Notes: generated from the sequence alone by a model not told the origin. 20,208 nucleotides of DNA from Eggerthellaceae bacterium (GCA_900753095.1 CAADXT010000032.1:1-20208); one strand, 5' to 3'. Positions 1-7,404 are shown, numbered from the stretch's first letter. Made by a program: numbers and translations.

Positions 1-338
1 CGGCGGCCATGGCGGCGAGCGCTGCCGTTGAGCTTTTGGGCGGCACGCCGCGCATGTGCTTTACCGCAGCGGGCTACGCTCTGGCAAACATGCTGGGCCT
101 GGTGTGCGACCCTATTGGCGGCTTGGTTGAGGCTCCGTGTCAGAAGCGCAACGCCAGCGCGGCGGTAAACGCACTTTCTGCTGCGCAGATGGCCCTTGCG
201 GGCATCGATGGACTCATCCCGTTCGATGAGGTGGTCGATGCCATGCTGAAGGTGGGACGCAGCCTTCCCTACGAGCTGCGCGAAACAGCCCTGGGCGGCA
301 TGGCGGCCTGCCCTTCCTGCGCCAAATACTGCCATTGA
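1..338 (+). CDS. sdaA: L-serine dehydratase (iron-sulfur), alpha domain, C-terminal fragment
   Basis: This is the last 111 residues of an iron-sulfur L-serine ammonia-lyase, which deaminates L-serine to pyruvate and ammonia in the cytoplasm. The reading frame is open at the window edge, so the start lies upstream. The visible part carries the conserved block with two cysteines 11 residues apart (VCDPIGGLVEAPC), which in this family supply two of the three ligands of the catalytic 4Fe-4S cluster; the third, in a GCQ-type motif, would lie just outside the window. Next comes the QKRNA stretch, and the protein ends with a CPSCAKYC cysteine cluster. Whether this is a separate alpha subunit or the end of a fused single-chain enzyme cannot be decided here. 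An intrinsic terminator follows about 40 bases after the stop. Confidence 0.9.
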   Translation, partial: AAMAASAAVELLGGTPRMCFTAAGYALANMLGLVCDPIGGLVEAPCQKRNASAAVNALSAAQMALAGIDGLIPFDEVVDAMLKVGRSLPYELRETALGGMAACPSCAKYCH

Positions 339-378
339 TCAATGCGCCCCTGCTGGGCTTCTTTAGCTGAAATTCTCT

Positions 379-412
379 ATGCCGTTCGCCAACCGCGAGC
401 GGCATTTTCTTT
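379..412 (+). terminator. Intrinsic terminator of the serine dehydratase gene
   Basis: An 11-bp stem (379-389 with 395-405, one G-T wobble) closes a 5-base loop and is followed by TTTTCTTT. It ends the serine dehydratase transcript and separates it from the dehydrogenase gene that starts at 537. Confidence 0.85.
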
Positions 413-536
413 ATCCACTGAAAGATAGAATTACCGAATACCGATGAAAACAAACCGTTAAAGCGTGATAGTCGGCTTAAAAGCAAGGCAAATCCCTACG
501 ATTGATGCAAAAGCAATCGCAACGGAAGGGGCTCGA

Positions 537-1298
537 ATGGGACTTCTTGAAGGCAAAGTGGCAATCATCACGGGCGGCGGCAAGGGCATCGGCTTCGGCA
601 TCGCCAGCGCCTTTGCCGAAGAGGGCGCGAACCTGTGCATCACGGGTCGCAATGAGCAGCGTCTTGTTGATGCTGAGGCAAAGCTGAAGGAGCAGTATGG
701 TGTCGATGTGATGCACGTTGCCGCAGAAGGCTCCGACGAAGAAGCGGTAAAGAACGTTATCGCGCAGACCGTTGCCCACTTCGGCAAGATCGACACGGTG
801 GTGAACAACGCCCAGGCCTCCAAATCGGGCGTCAAGCTGGTTGATCATTCCAAGGAAGATTTCGACCTTGCCATCAATTCCGGCCTGTACGCCGCCTTCT
901 TCTACATGAAGCATGCGTTCCCCGAGCTGAAGAAAACCAAGGGCTCCGTGGTTAACCTTTCCTCTGGCGCTGGCCTGTTCGGAAAGCCTGGCCAGTCGAG
1001 CTACGCTGCTGCAAAGGAAGGCATCCGAGGCATGACGCGCGTTGCGGCTACCGAGTGGGGCCCCGACGGCGTGCGCGCCAACGTTATCTGCCCGCTTGCC
1101 ATGACCGAGCAGTTGGCGGCCTGGAAAGAAGAGTACCCCGACACGTTTGCCGCAACCATCAAGGGCATCCCGCTGGGCCGTTTCGGTGATCCTAAGACCG
1201 ACATCGCCCCTGTTGCCGTGTTCCTGGCAAGCGATATGGCCTCGTACGTCTCCGGCGAGACCATCACCATTCAGGGCGGCAGCGGGCTTCGTCCGTAA
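537..1298 (+). CDS. Short-chain dehydrogenase/reductase, 12alpha-hydroxysteroid dehydrogenase-like
   Basis: A 253-residue classical SDR oxidoreductase using NAD(P). The ATG at 537 was chosen because GGAAGGG sits 6 bases upstream; a GTG at 465 would add 24 residues with no SDR character. Visible motifs: the dinucleotide-binding TGGGKGIG at residues 12-19, NNAQ at 90-93 in place of the usual NNAG, Asn114, and the catalytic set Ser143, Tyr156 and Lys160. The protein ends with GGSGLRP. The NNAQAS stretch, the SGAGLFG block before YAAAKEGIRG, and VAATEWG followed by CPLAMT match, from memory, bile-acid 12alpha-hydroxysteroid dehydrogenases of gut clostridia and Eggerthella. That would make it an enzyme interconverting the 12-hydroxyl of cholate-type bile acids with the ketone. 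The SDR assignment is secure; the substrate is inference. The gene appears to be a single unit bounded by terminators. Confidence 0.9.
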   Translation: MGLLEGKVAIITGGGKGIGFGIASAFAEEGANLCITGRNEQRLVDAEAKLKEQYGVDVMHVAAEGSDEEAVKNVIAQTVAHFGKIDTVVNNAQASKSGVKLVDHSKEDFDLAINSGLYAAFFYMKHAFPELKKTKGSVVNLSSGAGLFGKPGQSSYAAAKEGIRGMTRVAATEWGPDGVRANVICPLAMTEQLAAWKEEYPDTFAATIKGIPLGRFGDPKTDIAPVAVFLASDMASYVSGETITIQGGSGLRP

Positions 1299-1396
1299 GT
1301 GTTGCGCTGTTCTTCCGAGCAGAGCTGCCTCGCATGAAGCCCGCTCGCTGTTTCGTCCAATAAAGCGAGTTTCGAAATATTAAAAGCTGCAAGCAC

Positions 1397-1433
1397 AAAA
1401 AAGAGAAGGGACCCGCAGGGCCCCTTCTCTTTT
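1397..1433 (+). terminator. Intrinsic terminator downstream of the SDR gene
   Basis: A 12-bp arm AAAAGAGAAGGG pairs with CCCTTCTCTTTT, and an inner CCC/GGG pairing extends the stem. It starts about 100 bases after the SDR stop. T and A runs on the two sides would let it work in both directions. Confidence 0.8.
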
Positions 1434-1496
1434 CATTACGCCTGGGCACGCGCCAGTAAACCAGCGAGCGGGGATCTAACGAGTGCCGAGGAAACG

Positions 1497-1534
1497 AAAG
1501 GGGGAAGGTGCTGGCTTTGGCACCTTCCCCCTTT
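1497..1534 (-). terminator. Intrinsic terminator of the amino acid-binding protein gene
   Basis: A perfect 15-bp stem (1497-1511 with 1520-1534) with an 8-base loop lies 36 bases past the stop of the minus-strand binding-protein gene. Read on the minus strand, the stem is followed by a short T-rich stretch. Together with the hairpin at 1397-1433 it separates two convergent genes. Confidence 0.8.
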
Positions 1535-1569
1535 GAGACTTCTCTGTGCCGTTAGAACGGCGCAGCAGG

Positions 1570-2439
1570 CTAGTTCTGGCCGGGCTCCACTACGAGAGTG
1601 CTCTCATAGTCGGTGCCGTAGGTGTCAGCCAAGGTCTTCTCGTAGTCCTTGTGGAAGAAGTTCTCGGAGCCAAGGTTCTTCAGATCTTCGTTGATCCAGT
1701 TCAGCAGGCTCTCGTTGCCCTTGGTTACGGCAGGAGCGATGGTGTCGGCGTTGCCAAGCTGGTCGATGCCTACCACGTACTCAGAGCCGCCCTGCTTGGC
1801 GAAGGCGATAACCTCGGTGTTGTCGTTTGCCCATACAGCGTCGGGATTGTTCTCGAATGCGGTCTTAGCAGCAGCGTAGGTGTCGTACTTCTCAAGGTCG
1901 AGGTCCTTGTTGTGCTCGGTGAGGTAGGTTTCAGCCGTGGTGCCGGAAATCACGATTACCGGGCGGTTGCCAATCTGGGAAAGGTCGGTAACAACCTTGT
2001 CCTTATGGGAAACAACGCCCAGTGCAACGTTCATGTACGGATCGGCGAAGTCTACTGCTTCAGCGCGCTCGGGGGTAACGGTGAAGTTTGCCAGGATAAC
2101 GTCTACCTTGCCGGTCTGCAGGTACTCAACGCGGTTGGCTGCCTCGGTGGAAACCAGCTCAACGTCTACGCCAAGGTCCTGACCCAGGCGGTTTGCCAGC
2201 TCGATGTCGTAGCCCTGGTAGGTGCCGTTTTCGTCAACGTAGCCGAAGGGGCTCTTGTCGCTGAAAACGCCGATGGTGATCTTGCCGCTGTCCTTGATCT
2301 GGTCAAGCGTGCGGTATCCTGCGTTCGAATTGCTCGAGGAATTGTCGTTGCTAGAGCAGCCTGCAAGCAGCGCTCCGGCAAGAGCCAGGGCTGCAACAAG
2401 CACAGCAACGAGTTTCCAGGTGCGTTTCGTCTGGGTCAT
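1570..2439 (-). CDS. Polar amino acid ABC transporter, substrate-binding lipoprotein
   Basis: A 289-residue extracytoplasmic solute receptor of the SBP_bac_3 family that would be tethered to the membrane as a lipoprotein and deliver a polar amino acid to its permease. The ATG at 2439 follows AGGAGAAGGA immediately upstream; the in-frame ATG 10 codons earlier lacks such a site. Residues 1-27 form a lipoprotein signal peptide (KR, a hydrophobic stretch, then LAGC with Cys28), followed by a Ser/Asn-rich linker to about residue 40. The binding domain shows the ligand-contacting TPERAE with Arg125, the GTTAE loop at 166-170 and Asp206 in WANDNT, consistent with an alpha-amino acid ligand such as glutamine, glutamate, cystine or arginine. 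The exact ligand cannot be read from sequence. Its partner genes lie upstream at 3033-5115 but are transcribed separately. Confidence 0.9.
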   Translation of the reverse strand: MTQTKRTWKLVAVLVAALALAGALLAGCSSNDNSSSNSNAGYRTLDQIKDSGKITIGVFSDKSPFGYVDENGTYQGYDIELANRLGQDLGVDVELVSTEAANRVEYLQTGKVDVILANFTVTPERAEAVDFADPYMNVALGVVSHKDKVVTDLSQIGNRPVIVISGTTAETYLTEHNKDLDLEKYDTYAAAKTAFENNPDAVWANDNTEVIAFAKQGGSEYVVGIDQLGNADTIAPAVTKGNESLLNWINEDLKNLGSENFFHKDYEKTLADTYGTDYESTLVVEPGQN

Positions 2440-2494
2440 GTCCTTCTCCTTACTTCTGCGCCCTTGCATGTGCAGGGGTTTTTCGATTGATGGA

Positions 2495-2523
2495 AGTAAA
2501 CCGCGTAAATCCTACAAAGTCAA
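2495..2523 (-). promoter_or_regulatory. Promoter of the binding-protein gene with a candidate operator in the spacer
   Basis: On the minus strand, TTGACT (2518-2523), a 17-base spacer and TTTACT (2495-2500) form a sigma-70-like promoter about 55 bases before the start codon. The spacer is filled by GTAGGATTTACGCGG (2515 to 2501). The importer operon promoter carries the same motif with 13 of 15 bases identical at 5154-5168. A repressor bound here would block RNA polymerase. The promoter is read directly; the operator role is inference. Confidence 0.6.
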
Positions 2524-2591
2524 TAGGAATAAGGGAATTAGTCGTTTTGCGTTGCGAATGGCTGGTTATTGGGGAGTTTGGGCAGCAAACG

Positions 2592-2815
2592 GGCAGGGAC
2601 GGGAGCGGGGCCGCGTTTCGCGGCACGCTTTCGCTTGGTCGTTTTCCAGAAATCGAAAGAAAGGTTAGTGAAAGAAATCGCGGAGATCAGTTCGACGCAA
2701 GATTCGTTCTATCCCCTCATCTTTAGTCGAATACCTGGGGCGATTTCTTTGAGTCGATTTCTGGAAAAACGCGCTTCAGCGTGCCGCGAAACGCGGCCCC
2801 GCTCCCGCCACTGCC
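2592..2815. repeat. Large imperfect palindrome (inverted-repeat element 1)
   Basis: A 224-bp near-concentric inverted repeat with no gene in it. Arm pairs from outside in: 2592-2599 with 2808-2815 (two mismatches), a perfect 30-bp match at 2600-2629 with 2778-2807, a perfect 15-bp match at 2642-2656 with 2754-2768, an 11-bp match at 2671-2681 with 2740-2750, and TTCGAC 2691-2696 with GTCGAA 2726-2731. About 29 bases remain as the central loop. Each arm contains its own hairpin, CCGCGTTTCGCGG. The pattern resembles a decayed MITE-like or palindromic intergenic element, or a structured RNA. It lies between the binding-protein promoter and the terminator of the ATPase gene. The rest of the gap (2816-2987) shows nothing recognisable. 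Confidence 0.85.
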
Positions 2816-2987
2816 TGCCGCCGACTAAGCTCCAAGAAGAGCCATACGCGACGCAAACCGAGCTGTTGGGGTGCGCGGTCGGTCCCCGAGGGGGCGGGCT
2901 GTAGGCGCGCTAAAGCGTTCAGGGCGGCGAATGCGAGGCTGAAAGGAGGTTGGTCTTTTCGCGCGCCTTTGACCTTATCTCTCCCTG

Positions 2988-3017
2988 AAAACAGAAGGAG
3001 CCCCGGGTGGGGCTCCT
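2988..3017 (-). terminator. Intrinsic terminator of the permease-ATPase operon
   Basis: A perfect 9-bp stem (AGGAGCCCC 2996-3004 with GGGGCTCCT 3009-3017) with loop GGGT. On the minus strand it is followed by TCTGTTTTC. It lies 15 bases beyond the ATPase stop codon, so the binding-protein gene downstream is not expected to be carried by read-through. Confidence 0.85.
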
Positions 3018-3032
3018 GGCTTTGCTTTGTTG

Positions 3033-3797
3033 CTAGCCTTCGTGCTGGCGGACTGCGTCGAACTCGAAGGTGTGGAGGAACTTCTTGGCTCGCTCGGTTT
3101 TGGGGTTCTCGAAGAAGCGCTCGGGGATGTCCTGCTCTACGATCTCGCCGCCGTCGAAGAACAGCACGCGATCGGCAACGGCGCGGGCGAACTGCATCTC
3201 GTGGGTAACGATGAGCATCGTCTTGCCCTCTTTCGCCAACCCTAGGATAACGTCAAGCACCTCGCGCACCATCTCGGGGTCGAGGGCAGCGGTAACCTCG
3301 TCGAGCAGCAGCACCTCAGGCTCCATAGCCAGGGCGCGGGCAATGGCCACGCGCTGCTTCTGGCCGCCGGAAAGCTCGCGCGGGTAGCTCTTCTCCTTAT
3401 CGGTAAGGCCCACGCGCTTCAAAAGGCCGCGCGCCGTTTCCTCGGCCTGCGCCTTCGCGACCTTCTTCACCTTCATCGGTGCCAACGTGATGTTGTCGAG
3501 CACGGTCATGTGCGGGAACAGGTCGTAGCTCTGGAACACCATGCCAACCTTCTGGCGAAGCTCGGTAAGGTCCTTTTCGGAGCTGCTCACGTCTTTGCCC
3601 TCGACCTTGATGGTGCCGCCTTGGATGGGCTCAAGGGCGTTGATGCAGCGTAGGAAGGTGGACTTGCCGCACCCCGAGGGGCCGATCACCACGATTACCT
3701 CGCCGCGCTTTACGGAAAGGCTGATGTCTTTCAGCACCACGTTATCGCCGTAGGCTTTTTTCAGATGCTCAATGGAGAGCAGGGCGGTGTCGCTCAT
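3033..3797 (-). CDS. Polar amino acid ABC transporter, ATP-binding protein (GlnQ family)
   Basis: A 254-residue ATPase that powers uptake of a polar amino acid through the two permeases encoded just upstream. All expected motifs are intact: Walker A GPSGCGKST (39-47), the Q-loop Gln89, signature LSGGQ (142-146), Walker B LLLDE with catalytic Glu167, the D-loop ALD and the switch His199 in VTHEM. Length and domain order match the GlnQ/HisP/GltL family throughout, with no C-terminal regulatory extension. The gene begins 3 bases after the stop of the upstream permease gene, so translation is probably coupled. It is the last gene of the operon and is followed by a strong terminator. Confidence 0.95.
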   Translation of the reverse strand: MSDTALLSIEHLKKAYGDNVVLKDISLSVKRGEVIVVIGPSGCGKSTFLRCINALEPIQGGTIKVEGKDVSSSEKDLTELRQKVGMVFQSYDLFPHMTVLDNITLAPMKVKKVAKAQAEETARGLLKRVGLTDKEKSYPRELSGGQKQRVAIARALAMEPEVLLLDEVTAALDPEMVREVLDVILGLAKEGKTMLIVTHEMQFARAVADRVLFFDGGEIVEQDIPERFFENPKTERAKKFLHTFEFDAVRQHEG

Positions 3798-3800
3798 TGC

Positions 3801-4475
3801 TTAGTTCCATTTCTTCTCGAGGTGGTTTGCCAGCATGCTGATGGGCCAGCAGATTACGAAGTACAGCAGCATGATGGTGCCGTAGATGCCGAACACGGCG
3901 TTGGGGGAGGTCATGCGGTTCGCCTCGATGATCTGCTGACCAACCTTCATCATCTCGATTACGCCGATCATCAGCAGCAGGCTGGTGGTCTTGATCATGC
4001 GGGTAATCAGGTTGATGGAGGAGGGGATCAGGCGGCGAATGGCCTGCGGGATAATCACGTAACGGTAGATCTGCGCCTTGTTAAGCCCCAGCGCAGCGGC
4101 GCTTTCGTACTGCTGCTTCGGGATGCTGGTAAGCGCGCCGCGGACCAAGTCGCCCATTTCGCCGGTTCCCCAGAACACGAACACGATAACGGAGGAAAGC
4201 TCCGCTGAGATGTTGAGGCCCATAACGCGGGTAGCGCCGAAGAACACGATGTAGAGCAGAACCAGCTGCGGCATGATACGCACGATTTCCAGGTACAGGC
4301 GCGAGATAACCTTGGCAACAGGGTTCTTCCACGTCATGAAAATGCCGAAGAGCATGCCCAGGATAATGCTCAGCACCACAGAGATTGCGCTGATCTGCAC
4401 CGCAACCCACAGGCCCTGCAGAAGGCGGGCGGCGTTTGAGCCCATGAACAGGACATCAAGCCCCAAAGCTTCCAT
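3801..4475 (-). CDS. Polar amino acid ABC transporter, permease subunit (second)
   Basis: A 224-residue inner-membrane permease of the His/Glu/Gln/Arg family (BPD_transp_1). The ATG at 4475 was chosen because AAAGGAGG stands 7-8 bases upstream; a start at 4508 would add 11 hydrophilic residues. The start overlaps the end of the preceding permease gene by 20 bases, typical of translationally coupled partners. Several strongly hydrophobic segments are visible, plus the cytoplasmic EAA loop (ESAAALGL, then IIPQAIRRLIPS) that docks onto the ATPase. It pairs with the permease at 4456-5115 as a heterodimeric channel. The substrate is not deducible beyond polar amino acid. Confidence 0.92.
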   Translation of the reverse strand: MEALGLDVLFMGSNAARLLQGLWVAVQISAISVVLSIILGMLFGIFMTWKNPVAKVISRLYLEIVRIMPQLVLLYIVFFGATRVMGLNISAELSSVIVFVFWGTGEMGDLVRGALTSIPKQQYESAAALGLNKAQIYRYVIIPQAIRRLIPSSINLITRMIKTTSLLLMIGVIEMMKVGQQIIEANRMTSPNAVFGIYGTIMLLYFVICWPISMLANHLEKKWN

Positions 4476-5115
4476 GGCGCAACCTCCTTTCGATGTAGGT
4501 GCCGGCAACGGAGACGGGCACCAGGATAATAAGGTAGAACACCACCAGCATTACCAGGCATTCGGTGGTTTTGTAGTACAGGCCCATCAGGTCTTTCGTG
4601 ACGAACATCAAGTCCATCAGGCTGATGGCCGAAAACACGCTGGTTTCCTTCAAAAGGAAGATGACGTTTGCCACAAACGAAGGGAAGCTGAGCGAAACAG
4701 CCTGCGGCAGCACCACGTAGCGCATGGCCTGCAGCTTCGAAAGGCCCAGGCTCAGGGCGCTTTCGCGCTGGATAGGCTCAACGTTTTCCAGGCCGGCGCG
4801 GAACGACTCGGCCATGTAGGCGCCGCCGTGCAGCGCCAAACCGAACATGCCGCACACTTCGGGCGTGATGGAGATGCCCATGCGGGGCAGGCCGAAATAG
4901 AAGAAGAACAGCTGAATCAGCAACGGGGTGTTGCGGAACAGCTCGATGTACACGCGGCATATTTGGCGGAGCACCGGGATGCGGAAATGCACGATCATGG
5001 CCACAACGAGGCCGATGATGATGGAGCCGGCTATGCCGATCCATCCGATGCTCAACGTCAGCAGCGCCGCGTCCTCGTACAGAGGAAGGTATTGCGCCAT
5101 GGCGTCGAAGTTCAA
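4456..5115 (-). CDS. Polar amino acid ABC transporter, permease subunit (first)
   Basis: A 219-residue permease, first gene of the importer operon. The best start is a TTG at 5115 because AAAGGA lies 7-8 bases upstream of it. The nearest ATG (5100, five codons inside) has no ribosome site. The N-terminal half has the family's ELFRNTPLLIQLFFFYFGLP segment, and the EAA loop reads ESALSLGL followed by VVLPQA. Hydrophobic segments near residues 18-42, 86-105, 145-165 and 185-208 fit the usual five-helix topology. Its 3' end overlaps the next permease start by 20 bases. Transcription probably starts near 5162 from the promoter at 5169-5196. Confidence 0.92.
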   Translation of the reverse strand: MNFDAMAQYLPLYEDAALLTLSIGWIGIAGSIIIGLVVAMIVHFRIPVLRQICRVYIELFRNTPLLIQLFFFYFGLPRMGISITPEVCGMFGLALHGGAYMAESFRAGLENVEPIQRESALSLGLSKLQAMRYVVLPQAVSLSFPSFVANVIFLLKETSVFSAISLMDLMFVTKDLMGLYYKTTECLVMLVVFYLIILVPVSVAGTYIERRLRHGSFGA

Positions 5116-5153
5116 CGCGGGGTCCTTTCTACACTACAAAACCTATCAGAATA

Positions 5154-5168
5154 GTAGGATTAAGGCGG
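5154..5168. promoter_or_regulatory. Candidate operator shared with the binding-protein promoter
   Basis: GTAGGATTAAGGCGG on the plus strand lies directly downstream of the importer operon -10 box, over the expected transcription start. The binding-protein promoter has GTAGGATTTACGCGG (2515 to 2501), 13 of 15 bases identical, placed between its -35 and -10. Both are repressor-type positions. No regulator gene is in the window, and the assignment is inference from two sites only. Confidence 0.45.
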
Positions 5169-5196
5169 ATTTTAGAACGATGACAGTGCAAGTCAA
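5169..5196 (-). promoter_or_regulatory. Promoter of the amino acid importer operon
   Basis: On the minus strand, TTGACT (5191-5196), a 16-base spacer and TAAAAT (5169-5174). The predicted start near 5162 leaves a leader of about 47 bases before the TTG start codon at 5115. The -35 hexamer is identical to that of the binding-protein promoter. Confidence 0.65.
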
Positions 5197-5271
5197 GCGT
5201 TTTCAGGCTCGCAACGCTCTGCCCTGGCAAAAAGCCAGCAGCTTTACATATTAGTTGTTCGGCGAAGTGGT

Positions 5272-5301
5272 TTGGCGCGCGAGCTGCCCGATTCCTATAA
5301 T
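5272..5301 (+). promoter_or_regulatory. Promoter of the ABC exporter gene
   Basis: TTGGCG (5272-5277), an 18-base spacer and a consensus TATAAT (5296-5301). Transcription would begin near 5308. This rules out the longest open frame beginning at 5272 and leaves a leader of about 120 bases ahead of the proposed TTG start at 5431. Confidence 0.65.
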
Positions 5302-5430
5302 TGGCGGAGGCTATCGGCAAAAACGCAGCCGCGCCGAAGGGTGGGCAAGGAAAACCAGGGCGCCCGGGGGCGTTCCCCTTTGGGCGGGCGCAGCGTGGAA
5401 CAATGCATAAACGACGAGAGGAAATGCGTT

Positions 5431-7227
5431 TTGGGCAAAACGAAGGAAAAGCGGGAAGTTCCCTTCAAGGTTGTGGCGCGGAAATTCGTGAGCTACTACA
5501 AGCCGTTCACGTTCCTGTTCGTGGCCGACTTGGTATGCGCCACGCTGCTGGCGGCTATCGACTTGGCATTCCCTCAAATCCTCAACTTCTTCGTGCGCGA
5601 TTTCTTCGTGAACGCGCGCGATGCCATTATGGGCGTGCTGCCGTGGGTGGCGCTTGGCCTGGTGGCAATGTACGTGGTGCGCAGCCTGTGCCAGTACTTC
5701 ATTTCCTGTTGGGGTCACATCATGGGCGCCCGCATGGAGGCGCGCATGCGCATGGACTTGTTCCAGCAGTATCAGCGCCTGAGCTTCTCGTACTACGACC
5801 GCAACAACACCGGCGAGATGATGTCGAAGCTGGTAACCGACCTGTTCGATATTTCCGAGGTGGCCCATCACGGCCCCGAGAACCTGTTCATCGCTACGCT
5901 GAAGATTGTGGGCTCGTTCGTTCTGCTGATGTTCATCAACGTGCCGCTTACGTTGGTGATGCTGGCGGTGACGGCCGTTATGGCAACGTACGCATTCGTG
6001 GCGAACTATCGCAAGCGCACCATCTTCCGCCAGAACCGCGTGCGCATGGCGGGCCTCAATGCGCGCCTGCAGGATTCGCTGGGCGGCATCCGCGTGGTGA
6101 AGGGCTTCGGCAACGAGCATATCGAGATCGACAAGTTCGGCCACGCCAACGAGGAGTTCATCGAAACGAAGGAGCTCTCGTACCGCTTTATGGGGCAGTT
6201 CCAGATGGCTTCGAGCTTCTTCACGGGCGCGCTGTACACGGCCACTATCGTGGGCGGCGGGTTGTTCGTGGCGCAGGGCATCCTAGAGCCGGCCGACATG
6301 GTTATGTATGCGCTCTACATCGGCATATTCATCGCGCCGGTTGAGCTGCTTATCAACTTCACCGAAACCTTCCAGAAGGGCTATGCAGGCTTCCGTCGTT
6401 TCGTCGAGACGCTGGCCGAGCGTCCCGGCGTGGAAAACAAGCCCGGCGCCATCGATCTTGGCGCGGTGGTAGGCGAAGATGCCGCTCCGAGCATTCGCTA
6501 CACCGACGTGCATTTCTCGTACGTTGACGGTAAGGAAGTGCTGCGCGGGCTGAACCTGGAAGTGCCCGCCGGCTCGACGGTTGCCCTGGTGGGGCCTTCG
6601 GGCGGCGGCAAGACCACCACGTGCTCGCTGCTGCCGCGCTTCTACGACGTGGCATCGGGCTCAGTGGAGATCGATGGCGTGGATGTGCGCGATGCCACGC
6701 TGGAATCGCTTCGCGCGCAGGTGGGCATTGTTCAGCAGGACGTGTATCTGTTCGAGGGCACCATCCGTGAGAACATTTTGTACGGCGATCCGTCCGCCTC
6801 GCAGGAGCGCATCGAATGGGCGGCGCGTCAGGCGAACATCCATGACTTCATCGTGGGCCTCGAGGACGGCTACGACACCTTTGTGGGCGAGCGCGGCACG
6901 CGTCTTTCGGGCGGGCAGAAGCAGCGCATTGCTATTGCGCGCGTCTTCCTGCGCGACCCTCATATCCTGGTGCTCGACGAGGCAACGAGTGCGCTCGACA
7001 ACGAAAGCGAAGAGCGCGTGCAGGCTTCGCTTGAGCGCCTGAGCGAAAACCGCACTACGCTGGTGATTGCCCATCGCCTTTCCACCATCCGTAACGCCGA
7101 CTTTATCGCCGTGGTGGACGAAGGCCGTGTGGTCGAGGTGGGCACGCACAAGGAGCTGCGCGCGCTCGGCGGCATTTACGATCGCTACTACCGCATGCAG
7201 TTCGCCGGCAAGCGCGAGGCGGAGTAG
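5431..7227 (+). CDS. ABC exporter half-transporter (MsbA/MdlB-like), fused membrane and ATPase domains
   Basis: A 598-residue type-IV ABC exporter subunit. Residues about 25-315 hold the six-helix membrane domain, and residues about 355-598 the nucleotide-binding domain. Motifs: Walker A GPSGGGKTT (388-396), Q-loop VQQDVYLFEGTI (434-445), signature LSGGQ (492-496), Walker B ILVLDE with Glu517, and His548 in IAHRLS. All catalytic residues are present, so it can work as a homodimer exporting lipids, drugs or peptides; the substrate is unknown. The TTG at 5431 was chosen because GAGAGGA lies 8 bases upstream and the promoter at 5272-5301 excludes earlier in-frame starts; a GTG at 5395 lacks a ribosome site. 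No second half-transporter gene is adjacent, which favours a homodimer. It is transcribed divergently from the amino acid importer. Confidence 0.93.
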   Translation: MGKTKEKREVPFKVVARKFVSYYKPFTFLFVADLVCATLLAAIDLAFPQILNFFVRDFFVNARDAIMGVLPWVALGLVAMYVVRSLCQYFISCWGHIMGARMEARMRMDLFQQYQRLSFSYYDRNNTGEMMSKLVTDLFDISEVAHHGPENLFIATLKIVGSFVLLMFINVPLTLVMLAVTAVMATYAFVANYRKRTIFRQNRVRMAGLNARLQDSLGGIRVVKGFGNEHIEIDKFGHANEEFIETKELSYRFMGQFQMASSFFTGALYTATIVGGGLFVAQGILEPADMVMYALYIGIFIAPVELLINFTETFQKGYAGFRRFVETLAERPGVENKPGAIDLGAVVGEDAAPSIRYTDVHFSYVDGKEVLRGLNLEVPAGSTVALVGPSGGGKTTTCSLLPRFYDVASGSVEIDGVDVRDATLESLRAQVGIVQQDVYLFEGTIRENILYGDPSASQERIEWAARQANIHDFIVGLEDGYDTFVGERGTRLSGGQKQRIAIARVFLRDPHILVLDEATSALDNESEERVQASLERLSENRTTLVIAHRLSTIRNADFIAVVDEGRVVEVGTHKELRALGGIYDRYYRMQFAGKREAE

Positions 7228-7245
7228 CGCCCGCCGCCTCGTTTG
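7215..7245 (+). terminator. Possible terminator overlapping the exporter stop codon
   Basis: An 8-bp GC-rich stem (CGAGGCGG 7215-7222 with CCGCCTCG 7234-7241) surrounds the exporter stop codon and is followed by only TTTG. The short T run makes this a weak call. Confidence 0.4.
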
Positions 7246-7404
7246 TCGGTCGCGCGCGACATCGTTTGGGCGCTAGCAGCGCTCTGCTTCTGCGCAGCTG
7301 GCAGGGGACGCATATCTGAAGCAATCCCAGATTGAAACCGGGCATCCTTTTCTCGCGGAAGCCCCCCCCTGGGTGGGCGCACCGCAGGGAGACTAGAAGA
7401 AGAA

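Noticed and set aside
3033..3797. Walker B region of the ATPase reads DEVTAALD rather than DEPTSALD.
   Set aside because: DEVT variants occur widely in amino acid importer ATPases; the catalytic Glu and all other motifs are intact, so it is not unusual.
4273..5154. A 293-codon plus-strand frame opposite the two permease genes.
   Set aside because: It is antisense to well-conserved permeases and has biased Gln/His/Ala composition; it is a shadow frame.
5301..6344. A long second open frame inside the exporter gene (up to about 347 codons).
   Set aside because: It is out of frame with a clearly conserved ABC exporter and encodes a His/Arg/Gly-rich chain, as expected from a GC-rich shadow frame.
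7246..7404. Gap after the exporter considered as a structured RNA (SRP RNA, tmRNA or riboswitch).
   Set aside because: It contains GGGGACG and other GC-rich hairpins, but none of the conserved cores of these RNAs could be matched.
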